DNA of 8,178 nt from Bacteroidales bacterium (GCA_014800065.1 JAAVGX010000018.1:2905-11082); one strand, 5' to 3'; shown: positions 1 to 7,967, counted from the stretch's first letter. The notes: generated by a model not told the origin, from the sequence alone. Translations and numbers: made by a program.

Positions 1-359
1 GGACGAAAGAGTGTAGAACCAATCAGCCGGTGAGCTTCCTCCACATCGGCCAGATATCTGTCGGTGAGTGTACGCATACCCTGCAGGTGGTGCATGGTGT
101 GGTTGCCCCAGGAATGACCCCGGCGACGAATCTCTTCGAGGAGTTCGGGATGTCGGCGCACATTGTCGCCAACCAGGAAAAATGTGGCTTTTATGCCGTG
201 GCGGTCAAGTTCGTCGAGCACCCAAGGCGTAACTTCCGGAATCGGGCCGTCGTCGAAAGTCAGATATACCACCGGCCTTTGTCCACGGCGTTTAAGACGC
301 CATACCGCTTCCGGAAACAGGAGGCGGTAGAGCAAAGGGGGTTGTTCAATAAGGCGCAC
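1..359 (-). CDS. NodB-type polysaccharide deacetylase, N-terminal part (cut by window edge)
   Basis: This is the first 119 codons of a carbohydrate esterase of the NodB/CE4 fold, which removes N- or O-acetyl groups from a glycan using a bound metal ion. Visible motifs are TFDDGP at residues 34-39 (motif 1, with the base and metal-binding aspartates D36 and D37), ATFF at 58-61, and GNHTMHH at 85-91 (motif 2; H87 and H91 fit the metal-binding HxxxH spacing). The last codons read F118-R119-Pro, the start of the RPP-type motif 3, and the window ends there. The start is GTG at 359: a TAA codon sits directly before it in frame, and no in-frame ATG occurs before the catalytic motifs. The resulting start, RLIEQPPLLYRLLFP, resembles what I remember of Bacteroidetes homologues. 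No signal peptide is visible, so a cytoplasmic or membrane-associated position is possible. It begins 16 nt after the DUF2723 stop, with no separate promoter seen, so the two genes are probably co-transcribed. The actual substrate is unknown. Confidence 0.92.
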   Translation of the reverse strand, partial: MRLIEQPPLLYRLLFPEAVWRLKRRGQRPVVYLTFDDGPIPEVTPWVLDELDRHGIKATFFLVGDNVRRHPELLEEIRRRGHSWGNHTMHHLQGMRTLTDRYLADVEEAHRLIGSTLFR

Positions 360-375
360 TTACAGAAGAGAGAGT

Positions 376-3300
376 TTAGCGTGAAACGTCGCTCCACTGC
401 TGGCGAGTGAACCCGTAGTCGTTCATAACACGGTTGGGGAGCTTCTGAGCATCCACACCTGCCTGTTGGGATGCGCGCAGGATAGCGGCGGCTTTCGTGA
501 GCGTATTACGGTCGGAAGCCGACAGACGGGGGCCATATTCGGGATCGTTGAGCTCGGATAAGATTTCGTCCTGCGAGTAGTTCTCCACATAAATCACGGG
601 TGCGATGCGGAGGTCGTCGTCGATGGTGATATTGCGGAGCAAGTCGAGTTCACCGGCCAATTCGGGATCGGCTACGAGCTCGGGACGAGCCCGGAGGATG
701 TCAATTCGGTTTGCCATTGCAGCAGCCACACCCAGGAACTGGAGGTTATAGCGCTCGGAACGAGCCACTTGAGCAGCTTCGTAGGGGCTAAGGCTTGCGG
801 CATAGCGCACGAGTTGCGCATATCGGTGTGTCAACGGCTGCAGAAGCTGCTCGGCCGCATCCAAATCGGCAGTATTACCGGTGGCCATATAGAGGTCGAG
901 GTATGTGCGGGCCATATAGAGGCCAATCAGGCCGTCGTAAGCAGCGACGTTGTCGGGCATATGGGTGTTGATGGTGTTGGCCAGCTGACGGGCCATGTCG
1001 TAGCGGGTGTTGGGCACATCGAGTCCGGCACGTTCGGCTGCGGTGCGGCTTTCGGCGGAAGCGGGGAGATCGCCGGTGGCCATGAGTCCTTCGATGATGT
1101 TGTATACACCTGAGCGTACGGAGCTTACCATGCGGCGCACCGTTTCATCGAGATAGAGGTTCTCGGCATCGGGTGCGTCAAGACCGCCCCAGCGGTAGTT
1201 TTCGATAACGTTTCGATAAGCTTTGTCGGCCGTTACGTCGTATTCCGGAGTATTGAAAGGAGTCATTTCGTAAGCCAGACCTGTGGGGGATAGGAACGAA
1301 TCCAGCCCGAGGTAGTAGCTTGAGGGCACAGTAGTTGCGAAGTAGACGGGGCGCTTCCATCCGTCAGCTACGGAGTTGGCCACGATGTCGAGGCTGAGCA
1401 CCTTGCTCTGGCTGAGTCCTGCCCCGGTCTTGGTGAGGTCGAGATTCACATCCTGAAGGTGTGGCAGGAGCATCATGGAGTCGATTTCGGGATTACCGGA
1501 GGTGTAGCGTTCCATGGCTTGGGCACCGTTCACGGGGATGACGACGTTGGGTTTGGTAATCAGAGGCACACCGTATGCACGGTCGTCGGAGTCGTAGAGA
1601 GTGCGCAGAGATGTGCGGGCGTCGGTAGGATTGGTGTCCTGGGGGTATACATAGCTGTAAGCCAGGCGTTCGTACTGGTAATCCTTGGGGGTCGCCTCCA
1701 TCGGCACGGGCTGAGCTTCGTAGGAAGGCGAAGCGAGCTGGTGTGCATACCAGTCGGTGGAGAGGTACGAGAGGTTTACCACGCGGACGTCAGTACGGTA
1801 GCCTTCAACTTCCTGGGCATACCATAGGGGGAAGGTATCGTTGTCGCCGTTGGTGAAAATTATGGCGTTGGGGTCGACTGAAGCGAGGTAGTTAAAACCG
1901 AAGTCGCGAGTGGTGTATCGGCCCGAACGGTCGTGGTCGTCCCAGGTCTGCGACACCATCTGCAGCGGCACACCGAGTGCCACCACACCGGCCACAGCTG
2001 CGGAGGCAATTTGCCCCGAGCGTCCGGACTTATGGAGCAGTTCATTAAGCCAAACGGCAATAGCCGTCACACCGAGGCCAATCCAAATGGCGAAGGCATA
2101 GAAAGAACCGGCGAAAGCGTAGTCGCGCTCGCGTGGCTGGCCGGGAGTCTGGTTGAGATAGAGCACGATGGCCACACCGGTCATAAAGAATAGGAAGAAT
2201 ACCACCCAGAACTGCTGAATGCCACGCTCCTGACCACCGCGATGGCGTGCGAGCGCCTGCCACAGGAGGCCGATCAGGCCAAGGATAAGCGGGAGCATAT
2301 AGAACACGTTGTGCCCCTTGTTACCTTTTCCGTACTCATCGGGGAGCGCGTCCTGATTACCCAAGCGCATATTGTCGATGACAGGTATTCCTGAAATCCA
2401 GTTGCCCAAGTGGGGCTCGCCGTTGCCCTGGAAATCGTTCTGACGGCCGGCGAAGTTCCACATGAAGTATCGCCAGTACATGTGGTTGAGCTGGTAGTTG
2501 AGGAAGAAATCGAGGTTGGTTTTGAAGCCGGGCTTCCACACCAGAGCCTGGTCGACGGGAGTTCCGGTTTGAGAATCCTCGGCTGTTGTTACCACCTCCA
2601 TGTGCGAAAGGTAAGGCACCACTTCGTTGCGTGGCACAAGTCCGCGCTGGGCCCAGTCGAGACGTTTTGCCTGAGGGATGTCGTAGATGTCGGGGGTCGA
2701 GTAGCCTGACCACGACTTGTAACCTGCCACATGCTGCGCACCGCCGGGGTCGGCGCTGTAGATGCGGGTGAAGAGCATGTTCAGGTCGGGCATGGTGCGG
2801 TAGTTGGGACGCTCGATTTCGTCGACATATCGGTCGGACTCGGAGGGATTGGTCTTTACCACCTTGGTGTAGGTGGTGGAGGGGTTGTTGAAAGCACCTC
2901 CGTTTTCATTGCGCAGGTAGCCGTCCAGGAGCTTTGTGCGAGGACGGCCATAGTCGTCGACCACCACATACATATTTCCGGAGCCGGCGGGGTACTCCTG
3001 CTCCACGAGCGTTTCAGCGAAGACGGGACCGCGGAACAGGGGGCGGTCGCCGTACTGCTCGCGGTTGAGGTAGCTTGCCAGTGCAAATACATTGTCCGGG
3101 GAGTTCTGATTCATGGGCGTATTAGCGCTTGCACGAATCAGCAGCAGGGCATAGGAAGAGTATCCTATAAAGATGACCATCACGCTGATTACGCAGATAC
3201 TCCAGAAGCGTCGCGAGAACACCTTGAGCGCTACCAGAGCCACCGCCAGACCAATCAGGAAAAGGACACCGACGCCCACAGAGTGGCCGATGAACGGCAT

Positions 3301-4209
3301 ACCCGAGAGGGCGATGCTGAGCCAGATACCGATTGATGCGGCCACGCGCGAGCCATGGTAAAGGGTGTAGATTGTCCATATGAACACGCCCATCAGAATG
3401 ATAGCGTAGATGAGCACACCCATGTTGTAGCTCATGCCGAAGCTATTCACAAACAGAAGCTCGAACCACTGCGCCACCTGCACAAAGCCGGGCACGAGAC
3501 CATAGAGAATGAGCCCGACGATAACGCAACTCACGCCGAGGGCAATCAAAGAACCCAGACCGTCGGGTTTGGCGAATTTGCGATAATAGTAAATGAGGCC
3601 TAAAGCAGGGATACAGAGGAGGTTAAGAAGGTGAACAGCTATGGAAACACCGATTACATATGCAATGAGGATGAGATAACGGTCGGAGCCGGGGTCGTCG
3701 GCACGATTTTCCCACTTGAGCATAAGCCAGAACACCAAAGCGGTGCAGAATGAGGAGAACGCGTACACCTCGCCTTCAACGGCGCTGAACCAAAAAGTGT
3801 CGCTCCATGTATAGGCCAAAGCACCGCAGATACCGGAGCCCATGATTACGGCCATGCGCCACCAGCCTATCTCTTCATCGTCGGACCGAACGAGCAGGCG
3901 CTTGGCCAGATGCGTCACAGACCAAAACAGAAGCAGGATAGTACCGGCACTGAGCAAAGCCGACATGGTGTTGACGGCCAAAGCAGCCTTGTCCATCCCT
4001 CCGCCGAAGAGGGTGACAAAGAAGCGCGCCGCGAGCATGAATATAGGGTTGCCCGGCGGGTGACCAACTTCCAATTTGGCACCTTGGCTGATAAACTCGG
4101 GGCAGTCCCAGAAGCTGGCGGTAGGCTCCAGAGTGAGCAAGTAGGTGATGGCTGCAACAAGAAAGCAAGCCCATCCCAACACATTATTAATCAGGTTATA
4201 TCTTTTCAT
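376..4209 (-). CDS. DUF2723 (GT117, TMEM260-like) polytopic membrane glycosyltransferase, 1277 aa
   Basis: This is a large integral membrane protein of the DUF2723 family (CAZy GT117), whose eukaryotic relative TMEM260 is a protein O-mannosyltransferase with a GT-C-like architecture. The N-terminus has a membrane segment at about residues 10-27, then the family hallmark loop with WDCPEF at 34-39 and GHPPGNP at 49-55; D35 and E38 are candidates for the catalytic acids of the first outer loop (inference). About ten further hydrophobic segments follow up to roughly residue 355. Next come the conserved stretch beginning RASANTPMNQ near 357, a long soluble insert, more membrane segments near 620-760 that include RERDYAF near 690, and DNDTFPLWYAQ near 787. 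The last 250 or so residues are helix-rich and without membrane segments. I chose ATG 4209, not the upstream ATG at 4374. The hydrophobic family start follows 4209 directly, and a good promoter box at 4228-4235 lies inside the longer reading frame. The donor is probably a lipid-linked sugar, but donor and acceptor are unknown. It is followed at 16 nt by the deacetylase gene. Confidence 0.93.
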   Translation of the reverse strand: MKRYNLINNVLGWACFLVAAITYLLTLEPTASFWDCPEFISQGAKLEVGHPPGNPIFMLAARFFVTLFGGGMDKAALAVNTMSALLSAGTILLLFWSVTHLAKRLLVRSDDEEIGWWRMAVIMGSGICGALAYTWSDTFWFSAVEGEVYAFSSFCTALVFWLMLKWENRADDPGSDRYLILIAYVIGVSIAVHLLNLLCIPALGLIYYYRKFAKPDGLGSLIALGVSCVIVGLILYGLVPGFVQVAQWFELLFVNSFGMSYNMGVLIYAIILMGVFIWTIYTLYHGSRVAASIGIWLSIALSGMPFIGHSVGVGVLFLIGLAVALVALKVFSRRFWSICVISVMVIFIGYSSYALLLIRASANTPMNQNSPDNVFALASYLNREQYGDRPLFRGPVFAETLVEQEYPAGSGNMYVVVDDYGRPRTKLLDGYLRNENGGAFNNPSTTYTKVVKTNPSESDRYVDEIERPNYRTMPDLNMLFTRIYSADPGGAQHVAGYKSWSGYSTPDIYDIPQAKRLDWAQRGLVPRNEVVPYLSHMEVVTTAEDSQTGTPVDQALVWKPGFKTNLDFFLNYQLNHMYWRYFMWNFAGRQNDFQGNGEPHLGNWISGIPVIDNMRLGNQDALPDEYGKGNKGHNVFYMLPLILGLIGLLWQALARHRGGQERGIQQFWVVFFLFFMTGVAIVLYLNQTPGQPRERDYAFAGSFYAFAIWIGLGVTAIAVWLNELLHKSGRSGQIASAAVAGVVALGVPLQMVSQTWDDHDRSGRYTTRDFGFNYLASVDPNAIIFTNGDNDTFPLWYAQEVEGYRTDVRVVNLSYLSTDWYAHQLASPSYEAQPVPMEATPKDYQYERLAYSYVYPQDTNPTDARTSLRTLYDSDDRAYGVPLITKPNVVIPVNGAQAMERYTSGNPEIDSMMLLPHLQDVNLDLTKTGAGLSQSKVLSLDIVANSVADGWKRPVYFATTVPSSYYLGLDSFLSPTGLAYEMTPFNTPEYDVTADKAYRNVIENYRWGGLDAPDAENLYLDETVRRMVSSVRSGVYNIIEGLMATGDLPASAESRTAAERAGLDVPNTRYDMARQLANTINTHMPDNVAAYDGLIGLYMARTYLDLYMATGNTADLDAAEQLLQPLTHRYAQLVRYAASLSPYEAAQVARSERYNLQFLGVAAAMANRIDILRARPELVADPELAGELDLLRNITIDDDLRIAPVIYVENYSQDEILSELNDPEYGPRLSASDRNTLTKAAAILRASQQAGVDAQKLPNRVMNDYGFTRQQWSDVSR

Positions 4210-4227
4210 TGCAAGACGTTTAGTTTG

Positions 4228-4258
4228 CAAAGATACTAAAGAAATTCGAAAAAATAAA
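4228..4258 (-). promoter_or_regulatory. Bacteroidetes-type promoter for the DUF2723-deacetylase unit
   Basis: Read on the minus strand, TATCTTTG at 4235-4228 matches the Bacteroidetes primary sigma factor -7 consensus TAnnTTTG at every fixed position. Nineteen bases upstream, TTTA at 4258-4255 matches three of four bases of the -33 element TTTG, inside a T-rich stretch. Transcription would begin at about 4222, leaving a leader of only some 10-15 nt before ATG 4209, with no obvious Shine-Dalgarno sequence. That is common in this phylum. The box also supports the choice of the shorter reading frame. Confidence 0.72.
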
Positions 4259-4372
4259 AAGCCCGCCTCCGCTTTATATTTAATTAATAATTGACCAAGT
4301 TCTAATAAGAGTTGCAGAGGATTGTCAGCAAATACTTTTCCGGGGAAGGCTGCATGCCAAGTATGCTCTTGC

Positions 4373-4413
4373 AAAACTAACCATATCCTTAGGAATGTAA
4401 AAGATATGGTTAG
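4373..4413 (-). terminator. Probable intrinsic terminator after the receptor gene
   Basis: A perfect 11-bp inverted repeat (plus-strand arms CTAACCATATC at 4377-4387 and GATATGGTTAG at 4403-4413) with a 15-nt loop begins 12 nt after the receptor stop codon. On the minus strand the stem is followed by four T residues (4376-4373), then GC. The stem is rich in A+T and the T-tract is short, so it may be a weak terminator or a 3'-end protecting hairpin rather than a strong stop. Its position between a stop codon and the next promoter fits an end-of-transcript role. Confidence 0.6.
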
Positions 4414-4425
4414 GGTGCATAACCA

Positions 4426-7059
4426 TCATAAGATGTTGAATCGGACCTTAATCATAGCGTTACGAGGACAAAGGTCATATACATTTCGGTAAATTGACAT
4501 GCCATCATAGCTTACTCTCGAAAATTGCTTTCGGTTGAAGATGTTGTTAAGTTCGAACTCAACATCGCACCTCATAAATTTATATACGAGCTTGACATCG
4601 CAGAAAAGAGAATTGCGTCCTTTCTCTGTCATATTGGTATAGTTGTTTTCAGCGGCGAAATTTGCCACCATTCGCTTTAAAAGGAAGAAATTGAGGTCGA
4701 GTCGACCGGTATATTGCCGAATAAGAGGTGCTTTTGATATATTATTATCCGTAAAACTCTTGCTCTCGCTGTATGCAAATCCAAGAGCTGCACCCATCCA
4801 TCGGGCAGGTGTGGTTGCAAACATTAAATTGGCACTCCAATATTTTGCTTTATAGTCGACTTGCTCTCTATTGATAATCTGCTTACTGATATTGAGGCTA
4901 TAATCACCATTAAGTTTTAAGGTCGATTCCCAAAATCCAAACCCCTTATTGATGTTGGCGGAAAGAGTGAATCTATCCGCCACATACGGAAGTTCATACT
5001 CGGTTCTGATCGTAGCCAATCCATCGTACTCATACCCGGTGATAGTATTATGCCATGCCCTGAGCCAGCTTCCCGATGCATTCCCAAAGAGTTGAACCAT
5101 TGGATTCTTATAGTGATAACCTAAAGTCGTGTACCAGGTTTTGTTGCTCAGAGTTTTGTCTATAAGATATTGACGGAAGGAGAGATAGTCAGTCATCACA
5201 ACACCGCTTGCCGCTCTTTGGGAGTTATCGCGTATATGATAGAATGACGAATTGACCTCACACCAACTTTTACCGAAGCTGTATGTGAATTTGAAGCTCG
5301 GCATTATATTGAAATAATTCCAGTTCCTATCGGCGGCAGTATCCAGCCTGTCTCTGAGCCATTGGAAGTTATAGACCAGAGGAAGCACCCATTCAATATA
5401 TACATCGTTGTTGGGCAGATAGCTGACGCGTGGTTCTACACCAAGGTCGCCTTTACCGAATGTGTAATCATTTTCCGACTCTGACGGCACCGAGATGCTG
5501 AATCCTTCCATCTGAGAAGATACCGACTCGACATCAACCTTACCAAAGGCAAGGACATTTAAATAAAATTTATCCCACCGATAACCTGCCCCGGTTGAGA
5601 CCTTCGCCAAAAAATCATCGGTAACATATTCCTGTACCACCTCATCAACATCAGTTTGCCCAAACACGGATGCCGGTGCAACTGTAAGAGTCTGGGGTTT
5701 GTGATTCCACCCAATCGCGCCATCAAACTGCCAGGTTCTCGAGCCGGAATTTGAAATCAGGGTAATTTTATCATCCATAGTAAAGGATGGGTTGTCGAGG
5801 AACTGCCCGATAGTCTCGGAGCCTGTTCCGAAGCTTGATGTTGTCATAGCCTCTCCCTTATCTTTATTCCATCCGGCATTGACGTTCAAACTATTGGCTA
5901 TGTAAAGCCGGGTGGCGTTTTTCTTAAAAGTATTTGAAGCACGAAGGTTGTGGACGTAGTTCTTCTCAGTTATCTTTTGAGAAATCCATCTATAGTCGCC
6001 GCCGGGCAGGTACTGTTCGGTGGTCGATTCGCCTGATTTGTGTAATATATTATCAATATATCCCAAACTAAGATTAACTGTTGTAACCGAGTCTATTTTA
6101 AAAATATTATTGGTGGTGATTGTATTGGTGCGATTGCTCATATAGCGTTTGGAAGCAACGCCGGGAACTCCCGGAGAAACAACGGCCAGCGGAGCCTTGT
6201 TGAGGAACTGCAAAGGACCGTCTCCACTAAGATTATTCTGCTGAGTTACAACGTCATCCCCGCTATTGTTTCCCTTATATGTAGTGATAGTCTGCGCTTT
6301 CTTTGCGAAATACATTGCAACGGCCTCGGCAGACCATATCATCGGCTTGTAGCCCACTCCGGCCATACCTCTTAACGAAAAAGTCCCGCGTGCCGAAGAT
6401 TTGAGGGTAAGATTCAAAGTAACATCATCGGTAGGTACGGTATTCTGCAACGCCCTTATCGGCTGATGGTTCTGATAGACCTGAATTGAGGCAACATCGT
6501 TTGCGGAAATATTGTTGGTGGCAATACCATACCTCCCCTCAAGCAAATCCATATTTTCGACATAGAAATTCTTGACGGTCTTGCCGTTGAAAGTAATGCG
6601 TCCTGATTCCGACACTTCAAGACCGGGCATTTTTTTGATAACATCGCCGATAACACGGTCTGAATCATCTTTGAAAGAAGCGACGTTGTAGCTGATAGTG
6701 TCACCACGCTCTTTGATTTTTGCCGCCACAACCACAACTTCCTTCAAAGAATTCCCACCCTGAAGGGTAAAGTCCACATGACCTGATGAGGCGACAATAT
6801 TTTTCTTTAACGGATTATAGCCCAACATCGACGCTCTGACGGTTATACTATCGGACTTTGCTGAAAATTCCACTTCGTATTCACCTGCCTCATCAGCCAT
6901 TGTATGTGCCACCAACTTGCCGGCATCCATCACTGTAATCATAGCTTCGAGAGGTTCTCCGCTACTATCAGAGACCTTTCCCCTCAGTTTGATTTGCGCG
7001 CATATAGTCTGCGCGCAAATCAACATCATGAAGGATGTTATAAGTAATATTCGCTTCAT
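4426..7059 (-). CDS. TonB-dependent-receptor-like outer membrane protein with N-terminal carboxypeptidase regulatory-like domain, 877 aa
   Basis: The protein starts with a signal peptide (basic MKR, hydrophobic core to about residue 15) and a signal peptidase I site probably after A21 (ICA|Q). Residues 22-100 look like a carboxypeptidase regulatory-like beta-sandwich (QIKLRGKVSD, GEPLEA, GEYEVEF, LGYNPLKK). EVVVVAAKI at about 107-115 is a possible TonB box. Residues 115-225 form a plug domain, with GDTISYNVASFKDDSDRVIG and IKKMPGLEV, then NFYVENMDLLEGRYG and VYQNHQPIRAL. The remaining 650 residues alternate as in an outer membrane beta-barrel, rich in Tyr, Trp and Asn, and end in RNAMIKVRFNIL, a plausible last strand. 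There is no STN domain and no SusD gene beside it, so it is not a typical SusC starch-type receptor. Start ATG 7059 lies 11 nt after the stop of the GLPGLI gene, so the two are probably translated from one mRNA. The transported or bound substrate cannot be named; TonB-dependence is inferred from the plug domain. Confidence 0.88.
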   Translation of the reverse strand: MKRILLITSFMMLICAQTICAQIKLRGKVSDSSGEPLEAMITVMDAGKLVAHTMADEAGEYEVEFSAKSDSITVRASMLGYNPLKKNIVASSGHVDFTLQGGNSLKEVVVVAAKIKERGDTISYNVASFKDDSDRVIGDVIKKMPGLEVSESGRITFNGKTVKNFYVENMDLLEGRYGIATNNISANDVASIQVYQNHQPIRALQNTVPTDDVTLNLTLKSSARGTFSLRGMAGVGYKPMIWSAEAVAMYFAKKAQTITTYKGNNSGDDVVTQQNNLSGDGPLQFLNKAPLAVVSPGVPGVASKRYMSNRTNTITTNNIFKIDSVTTVNLSLGYIDNILHKSGESTTEQYLPGGDYRWISQKITEKNYVHNLRASNTFKKNATRLYIANSLNVNAGWNKDKGEAMTTSSFGTGSETIGQFLDNPSFTMDDKITLISNSGSRTWQFDGAIGWNHKPQTLTVAPASVFGQTDVDEVVQEYVTDDFLAKVSTGAGYRWDKFYLNVLAFGKVDVESVSSQMEGFSISVPSESENDYTFGKGDLGVEPRVSYLPNNDVYIEWVLPLVYNFQWLRDRLDTAADRNWNYFNIMPSFKFTYSFGKSWCEVNSSFYHIRDNSQRAASGVVMTDYLSFRQYLIDKTLSNKTWYTTLGYHYKNPMVQLFGNASGSWLRAWHNTITGYEYDGLATIRTEYELPYVADRFTLSANINKGFGFWESTLKLNGDYSLNISKQIINREQVDYKAKYWSANLMFATTPARWMGAALGFAYSESKSFTDNNISKAPLIRQYTGRLDLNFFLLKRMVANFAAENNYTNMTEKGRNSLFCDVKLVYKFMRCDVEFELNNIFNRKQFSRVSYDGMSIYRNVYDLCPRNAMIKVRFNIL
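6989..7023. repeat. Perfect inverted repeat (13-nt arms, 9-nt loop) inside the receptor's signal-peptide codons
   Basis: Plus-strand arms TTGATTTGCGCGC (6989-7001) and GCGCGCAAATCAA (7011-7023) are exact reverse complements around the loop ATATAGTCT. The element covers codons 13-24 of the receptor gene, nt 37-71 after the start codon. The same bases also read as an imperfect 15-nt direct repeat (11 of 15 matches by hand) that encodes ICAQ twice, at residues 14-17 and 19-22. This gives two possible signal peptidase I sites, after A16 and after A21. As RNA, the stem would be long and G+C-rich, just downstream of the translation start. Confidence 0.9.
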
Positions 7060-7070
7060 AGCTGCCGATG

Positions 7071-7967
7071 TTACTCCAATTCAAGCTGAGTATAAGGGTG
7101 GCGACGGGAAGTTATTTCCTTAGTCATGGTCATATCAGTAAAAACAGAGTGACCGGTTGTTTTCAAGTAGTCCACATTCAAAGCACGCTGAAGTTTCCAC
7201 ACCTTCTCGCGTGTGGATTGCTTATATTTGTTCCCTCGGGGAGCGAAGATTGTGAATTTACCGTTTTCCACTGCTACAGCCTCGAAAGTATAGATTCCTT
7301 CGTTGTCGGACACCTTCATAATCAAGCCCGGAAGTCCGCCGAATTTCCAGGGTCCGTATTCAACCGGAATATCCGGCGTGAACCATGCCGTAAAATCTCT
7401 ACCACGCCAATGGCAAGTGGCCTTGATACATTCATATCCGCAAACTTCTTTCATTTCGTCTCCTATCTGCCAGTTAAATGATAAAGGAAGACTTTCGATA
7501 TAATACAGGTTTTCATTATCAAGTTCTCGCGGCATGGTGGCCCACTCGGTCAGCACGCCATCTTTTGTCGTTATCTGCGAATATTGATATTCTATCCATT
7601 TATTTCGGCGATAACCTCCCATCCAACGCAGTGGAGGATAGGCAACATTGGTTCCATGAACCTTAAACCAATTGGAGAGACTGTCTTCATTTACCTCAAT
7701 GAAATAACTGCTGTAATCGGTCATATCAGAGCCGATCTTCAATTGCCCCTCGTCGATCCAGGTAGTTCTGTCATTCAGATCTTCGGCATTGAAAGCGTAT
7801 CTGATGCGGGTGTTCGCCTCGGAAATACTGTCTCTACCCTTGGTGGCGGATCTCACATTATTAGAAATAGATACCTTTGCATCTGTATCTTTCAATTGGG
7901 CCAATAGTGATGCAGGAGAAATACTTATAACCATAAGTGCTATAAGTAACTTAATTTTGATTTGCAT
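7071..7967 (-). CDS. GLPGLI-family protein (TIGR01200), complete, 298 aa
   Basis: This is a secreted protein of the Bacteroidetes GLPGLI family, named after its best conserved motif and without a defined biochemical role. The motif is present exactly at residues 211-216 (GLPGLI, within GPWKFGGLPGLIMKV). It is preceded by the usual CGYECIKATC (three cysteines, C176, C180, C185) and GRDFTAWFTPDIPVEYGPW. The N-terminus is a signal peptide (MQIKIKLL, hydrophobic core, LLA|Q cleavage after A23), so the mature protein is probably periplasmic or surface-exposed; there is no lipobox. The C-terminus RRHPYTQLELE matches the family's usual ending, so the protein is complete, and its length fits the family. 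It starts 28 nt after the stop of a paralogous copy and ends 11 nt before the receptor gene. This arrangement suggests a partner role for the receptor (inference). Confidence 0.93.
   Translation of the reverse strand: MQIKIKLLIALMVISISPASLLAQLKDTDAKVSISNNVRSATKGRDSISEANTRIRYAFNAEDLNDRTTWIDEGQLKIGSDMTDYSSYFIEVNEDSLSNWFKVHGTNVAYPPLRWMGGYRRNKWIEYQYSQITTKDGVLTEWATMPRELDNENLYYIESLPLSFNWQIGDEMKEVCGYECIKATCHWRGRDFTAWFTPDIPVEYGPWKFGGLPGLIMKVSDNEGIYTFEAVAVENGKFTIFAPRGNKYKQSTREKVWKLQRALNVDYLKTTGHSVFTDMTMTKEITSRRHPYTQLELE
7183..7254. repeat. Near-identical patch shared with the second GLPGLI copy (partner 8105-8178)
   Basis: The 72 nt at 7183-7254 align to 8105-8178 with two substitutions (C/T at 7206 and A/G at 7224) and one 2-nt insertion in the right copy. 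The match runs to the window edge, so its true length is unknown. On the 3' side the copies diverge strongly, although the protein ends remain similar. It encodes residues 239 to about 262 of the family C-terminal region. Confidence 0.88.

Noticed and set aside
30..410. 126-codon open frame on the plus strand at the left edge.
   Set aside because: It is antisense to the deacetylase, whose TFDDGP and HTMHH motifs on the minus strand are decisive.
2731..3336. 201-codon open frame on the plus strand.
   Set aside because: It lies wholly inside and antisense to the DUF2723 gene, has low-complexity His/Val/Gly-rich composition typical of a shadow frame in G+C-rich DNA, and shows no domain.
4258..4275. 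Possible second terminator, AAAGC and GCTTT arms followed by a T-rich run on the minus strand.
   Set aside because: The stem is only 5 bp with an 8-nt loop, and the T-rich run is better explained as the upstream part of the promoter for the DUF2723 gene.
4210..4374. 55-codon N-terminal extension of the DUF2723 reading frame.
   Set aside because: It has no family resemblance, overlaps the promoter box at 4228-4235, and places the first membrane segment unusually deep.
4426..7059. SusC-type glycan receptor of a polysaccharide utilisation locus.
   Set aside because: No SusD partner, STN domain, sensor or glycoside hydrolase is seen; the neighbours are GLPGLI genes, and the plug subfamily (DLLEGRYG, NHQPIRAL) is of another kind.
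7197..7216. Inverted repeat CCACAC/GTGTGG as a terminator.
   Set aside because: It is inside the coding region of the intact GLPGLI gene, has a 6-bp stem and no T-tract.
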